From: Mobilitalea torta | GTDB taxonomy: Bacteria > Bacillota > Clostridia > Lachnospirales > Lachnospiraceae | Assembly (NCBI RefSeq): GCF_050433395.1 | Contig: NZ_JBNPXH010000003.1 | Span: 372,001-436,000, forward strand | Reading direction: 5' to 3' | Length of the DNA: 64,000 nt | Shown here: piece by piece, positions 8,522 through 16,086 of the stretch | How positions within the stretch are numbered: the stretch's first letter is position 1 | Layout: every line of letters starts with the position of its first letter | Position numbers and translations under genes: made by a program | Notes under the pieces: model-generated | Told to the model about the DNA's origin: nothing | The model's input: only the letters and a program-made list of their open reading frames with translations | The model's database searches: none

Positions 8522-9601
8522 ATGCATACAACGACTAACGAGAAAAGGAATGTATTCAATCGTGTCATCGATACAATTTCCGGTATCTTTGTGCCGGTCA
8601 TCAATGTGCTGATGGCAGCGGCGCTTCTCAAGGGGGTGCTGCTGTTAATTGTCAATGCAGGGCTGCTGAAGGAGACCTCCGGGGCCTACCAGATCTTTTA
8701 TGCGATATCGGATGGCTTTTTTCATTTCCTGCCCATCTTTTTGGCGTATACTGCTGCCCATAAGCTGAAGGCGGATCCCTTCACCGCCATGCTGCTGGCC
8801 GCGGCACTGGTATACCCGGATATTACGAATTATTTTGCAATGGGTGCCAGCCTGGACTTCTTTGGAATCAAGGTGTCTCCGGTGAGCTATCCCTCCAGCG
8901 TGATACCAATCATTCTGGCAGTCGGGATGCTGCATTATGTGGAGCTGCCCCTGGAACGGCTGCTTCCCGGAGCAGTCAAGGGCTTCTTAAAGCCGATGCT
9001 GGCATTAATGATTGTTACCCCTGCCACTTTTCTGGTCTTCGGGCCTCTGGGGGCCATGGTGGGCGGCGGTTTGTCGGCCTCATATTCCGCTCTCTACAGC
9101 CTCAGTCCGGTGGCCGCAGGTGCGATCTTTGGACTGATCTGGCAGCCCGTGGTAGTCTTTGGCCTGCACTGGGGAATCGTTCCGGTGGTACTTGACCATA
9201 TCAGTACCCTGGGGCGGGATTCCTTCCTGCCCCTGTGCGGACCGGCGGTGATGGGGCAGGCTGGAGCGGCTGTGGCGGTAAGCATTCTGACAAGGAATAA
9301 AAAATTAAAATCCGTGGCCCTGTCCGGTGCCCTCACTGCCATGCTGGGCGTCACCGAGCCCGTATTATACGGAGTAACGGTTCCCTTAAAGCGTCCGATG
9401 ATTGCGGCCTGTATTGCGGGAGCCATCGGAGGAGCCATTGTCGGAACCTCAGAGGCGGGGGCGGTTGCCTTTGCCTATCCCTCTCTTACAAGCCTGGTGG
9501 TGTATTTCGGGAAGGGATTTTGGACCTTAGTCTTTGCAATGGCAGCGGGTTTTATCATTAGTCTGATACTGACATTGCTGCTTAAATTTAACGAAGATTG
9601 A
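8522..9601 (+). CDS. Stand-alone PTS EIIC permease, glucose/sucrose/beta-glucoside family
   Basis: A 359-aa integral membrane protein matching the IIC domain of BglF/ScrA-type transporters: FIPVI-like start (GIFVPVINVLMAAALLKG), VYPDITNYF, FGLHWGIVPV and the family hallmark AMLGVTEPVLYGVTVPLKRP. A normal enzyme II also needs a IIB cysteine domain and a IIA histidine domain; neither is fused here and neither lies nearby. It may borrow IIA/IIB from another system or work without phosphorylation. No sugar-catabolic gene is adjacent, so the substrate is unknown. A GGAG motif precedes ATG 8522. Confidence 0.9.
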   Translation: MHTTTNEKRNVFNRVIDTISGIFVPVINVLMAAALLKGVLLLIVNAGLLKETSGAYQIFYAISDGFFHFLPIFLAYTAAHKLKADPFTAMLLAAALVYPDITNYFAMGASLDFFGIKVSPVSYPSSVIPIILAVGMLHYVELPLERLLPGAVKGFLKPMLALMIVTPATFLVFGPLGAMVGGGLSASYSALYSLSPVAAGAIFGLIWQPVVVFGLHWGIVPVVLDHISTLGRDSFLPLCGPAVMGQAGAAVAVSILTRNKKLKSVALSGALTAMLGVTEPVLYGVTVPLKRPMIAACIAGAIGGAIVGTSEAGAVAFAYPSLTSLVVYFGKGFWTLVFAMAAGFIISLILTLLLKFNED

Positions 9602-9703
9602 AGAAATAGGAAATAAAACATCACATAAAAGAGAAAAACAATCAGATACTAAGCTTGAGACAATTTGACGGAATAGATTTTAAGAGCAGGAAAGGAGCGG
9701 GCA

Positions 9704-9913
9704 ATGAGTCTGATTGATAACCAGCATCAGCTTCCGGAAGGTCTGGGCTTTCGCCTGGCGCTGGATATGGATGCAATGAAGAATTTTGTGAATTTGCCGG
9801 ACCAGAAGAAAGAGCAGTTAGTGGATTATATAAAAGGTTCGACAACAGGAGACGAGGCGAAGAACCGGGTTACGGAAGTGATTCGCAATCTCCATGACGG
9901 GTCGGCTTTTTGA
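9704..9913 (+). CDS. Small conserved protein, YdeI/OmpD-associated C-terminal type
   Basis: A 69-aa soluble helical protein with a clear AAAGGAG ribosome site before ATG 9704. The pattern LPEGLGFRLALDMDAMKNFVNLPDQKKEQLVDYI, ending in a short helix, resembles the small Clostridia proteins grouped with the C-terminal part of the YdeI/OmpD-associated family. Molecular function is unknown. The last residues read NLHDGSAF. It sits convergent to the histidine kinase, sharing a terminator hairpin. Confidence 0.65.
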   Translation: MSLIDNQHQLPEGLGFRLALDMDAMKNFVNLPDQKKEQLVDYIKGSTTGDEAKNRVTEVIRNLHDGSAF

Positions 9914-9986
9914 TGATGATGGCAGGAAGCTCTTCTGAAGGCCAAAATCATAGGTGATTCTTAAAATTCAGTCTATACAAAGATGA

Positions 9987-10035
9987 AAATGCTCATGAAA
10001 CAGATTTATCCGGAAATGGTTTCATGGGCATTTTT
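9987..10035. terminator. Bidirectional terminator overlapping the histidine kinase 3' end
   Basis: AAATGCTCATGAAAC (from 9987) pairs with GTTTCATGGGCATTT (10019-10033) with one G-U pair, with T-runs on both strands. It can end the small + strand gene and the - strand kinase operon; most of the stem lies inside the kinase's last codons. Confidence 0.75.
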
Positions 10036-10922
10036 AGTTCAATGATAAACAAATCCCCTTCCATTCTTGCCTCAATGGTTCCTTTTAGTTTCTCCGTCAG
10101 GGTCTTGGCAATGGTCAGTCCCAGGCCGCTGCTTTGCCCGCTTCTGGACTGATCAACGGTATAAAAGCGTTCGAAGATACGGCCCAGATCCTCCTCTGAG
10201 ATACCCTCCGCATCATTGATAAATTGAAGAACACAGTGATCCCCGGTTACGAATTGCTTTATGGAGAAATTCCGCCGGGCATATTTTAAGGCATTCTGGA
10301 TGAGATTATTAAGAATACGCTCCAGTTGGTTCCTGTCTGCGAGAAGGCGGCAGGGAGATTCCTCCAGAGAGATGTGAACCTGAATATGACGCTCTTCAAA
10401 GCTATGGTAGTAGGCAACAATTACTTCTTTTACCAGCCCCTGTACCAGTATCGAGGTTCGTTTTATGGGATAGTCATCAGCCTGGATACGGGAGATTTCG
10501 TAAAAATCTTGAATAAAGCTCTGCAAAACCCGGGCTCTTCTGCGAATAATGCCCAGATATTCTTCCCTTTCCTGTGCTGTTGTCTCTTCATCTTCTATTA
10601 AATCAAGATAACCCAGGATGGAGGTAAGAGGAGTCCGCAGATCATGGGAGATATTCTCAATCTCCTGGCGGATCTGCAGCTCCCTCCTCTTGTAGCGAAT
10701 CCGTTCCAACTGCCTTGCCCGGTATACAACATTAATCTGCTTCAGGAGCCTTTCCAGGCTGCAGTCGATGGAAGCGGTTTTCAGCTGGCGGTTGCTTTCG
10801 GGCTGATCCTCGATCTCCTCCATATCGCCGGCTGCCCGACGGATTGCCCTATGAAGAAGGCAGAGGCGCGCAGCAAGAAATATGGATAATAAAATCAGAA
10901 TAAGGCATATATATTGCATCAT
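9993..10922 (-). CDS. Sensor histidine kinase of an ABC-linked two-component system
   Basis: A 309-aa kinase with one N-terminal membrane segment (YICLILILLSIFLAARLCLL) and almost no extracellular domain, as in kinases that sense through a partner transporter. The H-box is ISHDLRTPLTSILGY, the N-box NQLERILNNLIQNALKYA, and the late G-boxes IFERFYTVDQS and SGLGLTIAKTL. ATG 10922 is chosen because GGGAGG precedes it; the 17 extra upstream codons lack a ribosome site. It ends the minus-strand cluster RR-ATPase-permease-HK. An intramembrane-type sensor of peptide antibiotics is a reasonable inference. Confidence 0.92.
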   Translation of the reverse strand: MMQYICLILILLSIFLAARLCLLHRAIRRAAGDMEEIEDQPESNRQLKTASIDCSLERLLKQINVVYRARQLERIRYKRRELQIRQEIENISHDLRTPLTSILGYLDLIEDEETTAQEREEYLGIIRRRARVLQSFIQDFYEISRIQADDYPIKRTSILVQGLVKEVIVAYYHSFEERHIQVHISLEESPCRLLADRNQLERILNNLIQNALKYARRNFSIKQFVTGDHCVLQFINDAEGISEEDLGRIFERFYTVDQSRSGQSSGLGLTIAKTLTEKLKGTIEARMEGDLFIIELKMPMKPFPDKSVS

Positions 10923-10944
10923 TGCGCACCTCCCTTGCAAATTA

Positions 10945-11718
10945 CTATTTAATTTCCTTCCTGCGGAATACAACGTAGCCGAGGATCACAAACAGAAGCA
11001 TCTGGACAACTCCGGCAATCCAATAGTAATAATATCCGGTCGCTCCCTCCCAGGGCAGAATGAGATCGGAGCTATTGAAATCCATGTTATTAATAAGATT
11101 CCAGGGCAGGATTTTAGCCAGCATCTGAAAGAACTGGAATTTCATCCCCAGCAGATTGCATACATAGGGGAATGCCAGCATCGTGGAAACAATGGCGGTA
11201 ATGGCAGATCCGCTTCCCTCAAGGAGAAAGCTGAAGCAGTTGGTGACCGCAACCGCATAGAGGAAAAGCGGAAGAGCGGCTAAGACGGCCTTCAGAAGAA
11301 TTTCCATCTCCGGACCATGGGAATGCTCCAGTAATCCATAGCCAGTCAGAAGATATAATCCGCAGATCACAATAAATGCGACAAAGGCATAGAGGATAGA
11401 GGAGATCAGCTTGCCAAAGTAGATATGTCCTCTGGAGATGCCATAGGAAATACTGTTCTTCATAGTGTGGTTTCCGTATTCATTGCCAAAGGCGATGGAA
11501 GTGACGGAGATGCATAGAAGGAAGACCATGGACAAAGAGGTATACAGCATCCCGAGGGAAAAGTTGGTGTTTGCATAAGGAAAATTCTTGCTGGTACCGT
11601 CAACGACAGCCAGCACAACATTGGAGCTGATCAGCAAGGCGGAACAGATCAGAATGAACAGATAGTTTCCCTTATTATGAAGCATACGGTACGTTTCGCT
11701 TTTGATATAACTAATCAT
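10945..11718 (-). CDS. ABC-2 type permease subunit
   Basis: A 257-aa membrane protein with six predicted spans and the BcrB/LanF-like opening MISYIKSETYRMLHNKGNY. The first codons overlap the end of the ATPase gene by eight bases, showing translational coupling. Together they would form a homodimeric or heterodimeric exporter of the bacitracin/lantibiotic-resistance kind. The substrate cannot be read from sequence. It is followed after about 20 bp by the histidine kinase. Confidence 0.88.
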   Translation of the reverse strand: MISYIKSETYRMLHNKGNYLFILICSALLISSNVVLAVVDGTSKNFPYANTNFSLGMLYTSLSMVFLLCISVTSIAFGNEYGNHTMKNSISYGISRGHIYFGKLISSILYAFVAFIVICGLYLLTGYGLLEHSHGPEMEILLKAVLAALPLFLYAVAVTNCFSFLLEGSGSAITAIVSTMLAFPYVCNLLGMKFQFFQMLAKILPWNLINNMDFNSSDLILPWEGATGYYYYWIAGVVQMLLFVILGYVVFRRKEIK

Positions 11719-12634
11719 GGCTGACCCCTCCTACTAATTGAATAAAGTAATTCTCCAGATTGATTTCCCGCACGGTGATGGAATTCAGTTTGAGGCCGCG
11801 GGTTACGGCCAGCTCACTGATCCGGGATGGCTCATCCAGGTATTGTGAAATATGGATGGTATAATCGGGAGTTACCTGGTAAGAGGTGCAGTTTAATTCC
11901 TTCTCTAAAAGAGCGGTCATGAACTCCGGCTGATCCACCTTCAATTCAATATAGCGGCCGCATTCTCTGGACAGAGCTTCGGCGGAGAGCTGTTTGATCA
12001 TGATTCCCTGATCGATGAAACCATAGCAGGTGGCAAGGTTAGACAATTCGGGAAGGATGTGGCTGGAGATTAATATGGTTATGTTCTTCTCCTGGTTCAG
12101 CCGGATCAGAAGATTACGGATTTCAACAATACCAAAGGGGTCCAGTCCGTTAATGGGTTCATCCAGCAAAAGAAGCTCCGGTCTATTCATCAGGGCCAAA
12201 GCCAGACCGAGACGCTGCTTCATTCCCAGGGAAAAGCTCTTATACTTCTTCTTGCCGGCATGGGAGAGACCGACCTCTTCCAAAGCCTCCGCTACGCAGT
12301 GCTTTCCGGGAATACCGCGCTGTATCCGGTAGTATTCCAGGTTCTGCTCCGCCGTCATATTGATGTAAAAGCTGGGAGTCTCGATGATGGAACCAATACG
12401 CCTGCGCCCCTTGCTCAGACCTTCCGGTGAGGAAGCACCGAAGAGGGATACCTGGCCCTCATCAGCAAATGCCTGGCCGCTGATGGATCGCAGCAGGGTT
12501 GTCTTGCCGGCACCGTTTTTGCCCACAAGGCCGTAGATATCCCCCTGTTTTACGTCCAGGCTGACATTGTTTACGGCGGCTATGTGATTGTACTTTTTTG
12601 TTAGATTTGTAGTGGATAAAATGACCTCTTGCAC
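11711..12634 (-). CDS. ABC transporter ATPase, BcrA/lantibiotic-resistance type
   Basis: A 307-aa ATPase with Walker A GKNGAGKTT, signature FSLGMKQRLGLALAL and Walker B LLLLDEPINGLDP, plus a C-terminal extension of about 90 residues common in BcrA-like subunits. GTG 12634 is the start, with GGAG seven bases upstream. The 108-bp gap from the response regulator carries its own promoter with response-regulator-like repeats, so the ATPase-permease-kinase unit is probably activated by the partner regulator. Confidence 0.92.
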   Translation of the reverse strand: MQEVILSTTNLTKKYNHIAAVNNVSLDVKQGDIYGLVGKNGAGKTTLLRSISGQAFADEGQVSLFGASSPEGLSKGRRRIGSIIETPSFYINMTAEQNLEYYRIQRGIPGKHCVAEALEEVGLSHAGKKKYKSFSLGMKQRLGLALALMNRPELLLLDEPINGLDPFGIVEIRNLLIRLNQEKNITILISSHILPELSNLATCYGFIDQGIMIKQLSAEALSRECGRYIELKVDQPEFMTALLEKELNCTSYQVTPDYTIHISQYLDEPSRISELAVTRGLKLNSITVREINLENYFIQLVGGVSHD

Positions 12635-12682
12635 TTTTATACTCCTTTCAAATTCACTATCATTAATTTGTTTCTTATGGCA

Positions 12683-12730
12683 ATTATAGTGACGGAACTT
12701 TAATAAGTCTTTAATAAAGTTTAAAGAAAG
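12683..12730 (-). promoter_or_regulatory. Promoter of the ABC-kinase unit with three 11-bp response-regulator-like boxes
   Basis: On the minus strand TATAAT is at 12688-12683. Upstream lie direct repeats at 12698-12708 and 12709-12719 (both CTTTAATAA- read on the plus strand) and a weaker third at 12720-12730, in exact 11-bp register. There is no good -35 hexamer; the boxes occupy that region, as expected for OmpR-family activation. Confidence 0.65.
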
Positions 12731-12742
12731 TATAAAGATGCT

Positions 12743-13438
12743 TTACATGGTATCCATGGTAAAGCCAATTCCCCACACGGTCTTAATATAGGAAGCATCG
12801 TCATATTCCTTTATCTTTTTGCGGATATTGCTGATATGGACATTGATGGTATTGTCCTCTCCGTAATATCCGGCTTTCCAGACATCCTGGTAGAGCTGTT
12901 CCTTGGTGAAGACCCGTTCGGGAGACTGGAGCATCAATAATAGAATCTCATATTCATAGGCAGTCAGGGATATGGAATGTTCCATGACCGTTACTTTTCT
13001 TGACAAGGGACATAGGCTAAGCTGCTTAAAACGGTAGATGGTTTCCACCGGGGCTTCCTCCGTTCCCGGGTGCTTCCGGCTTCTCCTTAACAGGGCACCG
13101 ATTCTGGCCAGTACTTCCTCTCGTTCAAAAGGCTTTGTGATGTAATCGTCCGCACCGTCCTTCAGGGCCTTCACCTTATCCTCCAGGCTGGTTTTGGCTG
13201 AGATCACCATAATGGGCACCTGGGACTGCCCGCGGATCTCCCGGATTAATTCTTCGCCGGCCACACCCGGCAGCATCAGATCCAGGAGAATCAGATCAAA
13301 ATGATCCAGCCTGAGTTGGAGCCGGGCCTCCGTACCGGAGTAAGCAGAGACCGCCTGATACTGTTCCCGGGTCAGATATTTGCATAGAATCCGGTTGATA
13401 TCCGCATCATCTTCAATCACTAATATTTTCTCAAACAT
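12743..13438 (-). CDS. OmpR-family response regulator
   Basis: A 231-aa regulator with the receiver acidic pair (ED at 9-10), phosphoacceptor Asp53 in LLDLMLPG, the conserved Lys in YITKPF, and a winged-helix output domain (EILLLMLQSPERVFTKEQLY, VWGIGF). Start ATG 13438 gives the standard MFEKILVIEDD N-terminus with GGGGG before it; the longer frame to 13516 lacks this. It pairs with the histidine kinase at 9993-10922 although the ABC genes lie between them. The likely target is the ABC promoter just downstream. Confidence 0.93.
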   Translation of the reverse strand: MFEKILVIEDDADINRILCKYLTREQYQAVSAYSGTEARLQLRLDHFDLILLDLMLPGVAGEELIREIRGQSQVPIMVISAKTSLEDKVKALKDGADDYITKPFEREEVLARIGALLRRSRKHPGTEEAPVETIYRFKQLSLCPLSRKVTVMEHSISLTAYEYEILLLMLQSPERVFTKEQLYQDVWKAGYYGEDNTINVHISNIRKKIKEYDDASYIKTVWGIGFTMDTM

Positions 13439-13525
13439 AATTTTCCCCCATCCCTGTGCATCGAAATCCTGCTCTAAGCTGAAATTCTTTATTCTTATAA
13501 ACGAATCTCCCGGCATTGTTTCTTC

Positions 13526-13554
13526 AAAAAGGGAGCGTTATATTCAACGCTCCC
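13526..13554 (-). terminator. Terminator after degV
   Basis: GGGAGCGTT (13531-13539) pairs perfectly with AACGCTCCC (13546-13554); on the minus strand the stem is followed by TTTTTGAAGAA. Confidence 0.9.
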
Positions 13555-13570
13555 TGATTCGTCCGCTTTC

Positions 13571-14440
13571 TTATCTGGCCTTGCCCATATAGAAGAGGGC
13601 AATTGTGCCGGGGCCGGAATGGGCTCCGATGGTGGGACTGACATAGTTGATCAGAATGTTCTGGATTCCAAAGCGATCCTTTACCAGATCTGCCACAAAC
13701 TGTGCGTCTTCTATACTGTCCCCGTGGCTGATGAAGATGATGTCGTTTTGTTCACTGTCCTCCGGCAGGCTGGCCTCCATCCGGTCAACCAAGGCAATCA
13801 GTGCCTTCTTACGGCCTCTTACATTGTGCAGCGGAGTGAGCCGTCCCTCGTCATCAACGTGAAGCACCGGCTTCACATTGATCAGAGTTCCGATGATGGC
13901 GGTAGCCTTGGATACTCTTCCGCCGCGATGGAGATGGTGAAGATCGTCCACAGTAAACATATGGCACAGGTTTAATTTATGCTTCTCCAGCCAGTCGGCA
14001 ACCTCGTCGATGGACTGGCCGGATTCCTTAAGCTGTACGGCTTTATGCACCAGAAGCCCCTCACCGAGAGAAGCAGAGAGTGAATCGATTACAGTCACCT
14101 TGGTTCCGGGACGCTCGTCCATCAATTCCCTGGCAACCGTGGCAGCAACGGAGCAGCTTCCGCTCAGAGCGGAGGAAAAGGCGATATGGAGGATATCATA
14201 GCCTTGATCCAGAAGTCCGGTAAATATGGTTCGTGCTATCTCGGGATTTACGGCCATGGTGGTAGGCATTGCCCCGCCTCTCATTTTATCGTAAAATTCC
14301 TTTGGCGTTAAGAAGGTCTTGTCCCCATATATAACACCGTCAAACGTATAATATAAAGGCAGCAGCGAAATATTATGCTGTTGTAAATACTCCTCCGGTA
14401 AATCACTGGTGGTATCGGTAGTGATGATATACTGCTTCAT
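13571..14440 (-). CDS. degV: DegV-family fatty-acid-binding protein
   Basis: The 289-aa sequence opens YIITTDTTSDLPEEY and carries the DegV motifs FYDKMRGGAMPTTMAVNP, HIAFSSALSGSC, and the C-terminal VSPTIGAHSGPGTIALFYMG. DegV/FakB proteins bind a fatty acid and present it to the kinase FakA for incorporation into phospholipid; no fakA is nearby. It is a single gene with its own promoter and a strong terminator. Confidence 0.95.
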   Translation of the reverse strand: MKQYIITTDTTSDLPEEYLQQHNISLLPLYYTFDGVIYGDKTFLTPKEFYDKMRGGAMPTTMAVNPEIARTIFTGLLDQGYDILHIAFSSALSGSCSVAATVARELMDERPGTKVTVIDSLSASLGEGLLVHKAVQLKESGQSIDEVADWLEKHKLNLCHMFTVDDLHHLHRGGRVSKATAIIGTLINVKPVLHVDDEGRLTPLHNVRGRKKALIALVDRMEASLPEDSEQNDIIFISHGDSIEDAQFVADLVKDRFGIQNILINYVSPTIGAHSGPGTIALFYMGKAR

Positions 14441-14484
14441 GTTATTGCACCATTCCTTTCTAAATTCTTTTGGATAAACGCGCG

Positions 14485-14538
14485 TGAGCTGATCAGCTCA
14501 TTGTGGACATTATACCATGATACCCCTATCTGTTTCAA
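14485..14538 (-). promoter_or_regulatory. degV promoter with a 16-bp palindrome in the leader
   Basis: Minus-strand TTGAAA (14538-14533), 18-bp spacer and TATAAT (14514-14509). Downstream, TGAGCTGATCAGCTCA (14485-14500) is a perfect palindrome lying just after the expected transcription start, a plausible repressor site. Confidence 0.6.
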
Positions 14539-14766
14539 TGATATTTCCATAATTTGAGCTGTGAAAATATTCAGCAGAGATCCCGGCGGAAATACTGTCA
14601 AAAATATAGATGGAAATATCAGAGAAAAATATTGGCGGAGCTTATAATCCAACGGAATATGGATTAAGGTATAAAAAATAGAAAGCAGGATATGCTGATT
14701 ACAGTGGAATTGGGAAAACAGATAATCTCGGCTTAGATTTATCGCAGATGGAACGGAGGAATCAGA

Positions 14767-14946
14767 ATGCTGCAGACAATACAGGAGACAGCGAGAATGA
14801 TGGAGATGCTGACGGAAAGCGAGCAGGAATCGGCAAGGCAGTTTGTCGCAAGGCTGGTGCAGGCGCGGCATCCGCAATTCTCAAGGCTTGCGCCGGAGGA
14901 AAGGGAGAGACTGGAGGCAATGGAGAAAGAGCCTGGTGTACAGTAA
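14767..14946 (+). CDS. Small conserved hypothetical protein (59 aa)
   Basis: ATG 14767 follows AACGGAGGA with ideal spacing. The product begins MLQTIQETARMMEMLTESEQ and continues to FVARLVQARHPQFSRLAPEE, a charged all-helical small protein of a type I associate with Lachnospiraceae genomes. Longer overlapping frames on both strands lack ribosome sites. Function unknown. Its neighbour upstream is the divergent degV gene. Confidence 0.6.
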   Translation: MLQTIQETARMMEMLTESEQESARQFVARLVQARHPQFSRLAPEERERLEAMEKEPGVQ

Positions 14947-15056
14947 ACTTGGATATTCCAAAGTTCTGGATAATTTAATTATTAGACGTGAGATTGTATC
15001 ATGATAGGGTAAAGTACGCAATATATGTGTTTAAAGGACTTTATTAATATATTATT

Positions 15057-15482
15057 TTGCTTACAAATTTTGAGCTTGACGTACAAGATTATATAAGTAC
15101 ATGGGTTGTCTCGCAAACCTTTGGAAGCACTTGTCAATTACGCTATAATTTTGAAATAATAAATGGAGTGTTTGTTGAGCGACCGAAAGATTTTTATGAG
15201 TGGGGCAGAGTTGTTACAAGCAAACAGGATTTTACCTTATATCAGTCCAAGAATATGGAGGATATAGGGGTCAGTATTACAGCAGGAAGTGAGGTCACTA
15301 TTGTCGGAGTGGATTTTAAAGGATGGGTATGCATTGAGGAGAACTCCTCAGGAAATAGAGGATGGCTTTATTATGAAGAACAGATTATGCCCGGGGAGTT
15401 GCCAGGCGAATATTGCATACTGCCTGACGGGACAAAAATTGAACCTTCTTTATTATTCACAGATCTGTATTATTATGGATAA
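15057..15482 (+). pseudogene. Remnant of a protein with a C-terminal SH3-like domain
   Basis: The frame is open only after a TAA at 15045-15047 and offers TTG 15057 with no ribosome site. The product (141 aa) lacks a signal peptide but ends in a region (VVTSKQDFTLYQS, SVTIVGVD-like strands, GWLYYE) that looks like a bacterial SH3 repeat of the kind found at the C-terminus of secreted Lachnospiraceae proteins. I read it as the surviving 3' part of a larger gene. Expression seems unlikely. A genuine small gene with an unusual start cannot be excluded. Confidence 0.4.
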
Positions 15483-15733
15483 ATGATATCTTGTACAAAT
15501 TAACGAATAAACTCAATAAGAGAAAGGAAAGTATGAATATTATAATTCTGAAATATATCATACCAGGTTAATTATGAGCAAAAAAAATCACAACACATGA
15601 GACGATAAGAAATTATCTGGAATTATAATGTTATTTTTGAGGGGACGTAATTAAATCGCGGTCCCAATCCCGGAAGTGTCATGCTGGGAAAGCTGTCATA
15701 TCGAAAAAAACTCTTTTCTTATGAAAATATCTA

Positions 15734-15742
15734 TGATATAAT
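15734..15742 (+). promoter_or_regulatory. Extended -10 promoter for scfA
   Basis: TGA-TATAAT (-10 hexamer at 15737-15742) with no good -35 at 17 bp, about 37 bp before scfA. The rest of the 296-bp gap from 15483 shows only a weak GGGAC/GTCCC pairing near 15640-15665. Confidence 0.55.
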
Positions 15743-15778
15743 GGCATGAAGTTAATAGATGCTAAGGAGGCACAAGGA

Positions 15779-15919
15779 ATGAAACATATTAAGACCTTAA
15801 ACACAAGAAACCTGAAGGATACTATGAAAAAGGGCGGATGTGGAGAATGTCAGACATCCTGCCAGTCAGCATGTAAGACATCCTGTACGGTTGGCAACCA
15901 GAGCTGTGAGAACAAATAA
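15779..15919 (+). CDS. scfA: SCIFF (six cysteines in forty-five) RiPP precursor peptide
   Basis: A 46-aa peptide with leader MKHIKTLNTRNLKDTMKKGG and a core holding exactly six cysteines (21, 24, 28, 32, 36, 43), ending in CENK. This is the hallmark of the SCIFF family, near-universal in Clostridia. The adjacent radical SAM maturase installs a thioether cross-link from a core cysteine to an alpha carbon. The mature product's role is not established. CTAAGGAGG is well spaced before ATG 15779. The gene was too small for routine open-frame listing. Confidence 0.95.
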   Translation: MKHIKTLNTRNLKDTMKKGGCGECQTSCQSACKTSCTVGNQSCENK

Positions 15920-15980
15920 AGAGTCAGTATATGGAGGTGTCTTAAGGAATGATACATACCTGGGACACCTTCCGCTATAT

Positions 15981-16036
15981 GGGGCTGTCTCATAATATTT
16001 TCGCGTTCATCCGGGAAGATATTATCAGACAGTCCC
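15981..16036 (+). other. Long imperfect hairpin between scfA and scfB
   Basis: GGGGCTGTCT (15981-15990) pairs with AGACAGTCCC (16027-16036) with one G-U pair, and the stem continues inward as ATAATATTTTC against GAAGATATTAT after a single C-C mismatch, about 21 pairs in all with a loop near CGTTCATCC. There is no T-run after it, so it is not an ordinary terminator; processing, partial attenuation or mRNA stabilisation of the precursor is more likely. Confidence 0.75.
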
Positions 16037-16086
16037 ATTCGTCGTGGCAATGTCGGCAGACAGTCCATAATTTTGAGGAGGAATAA

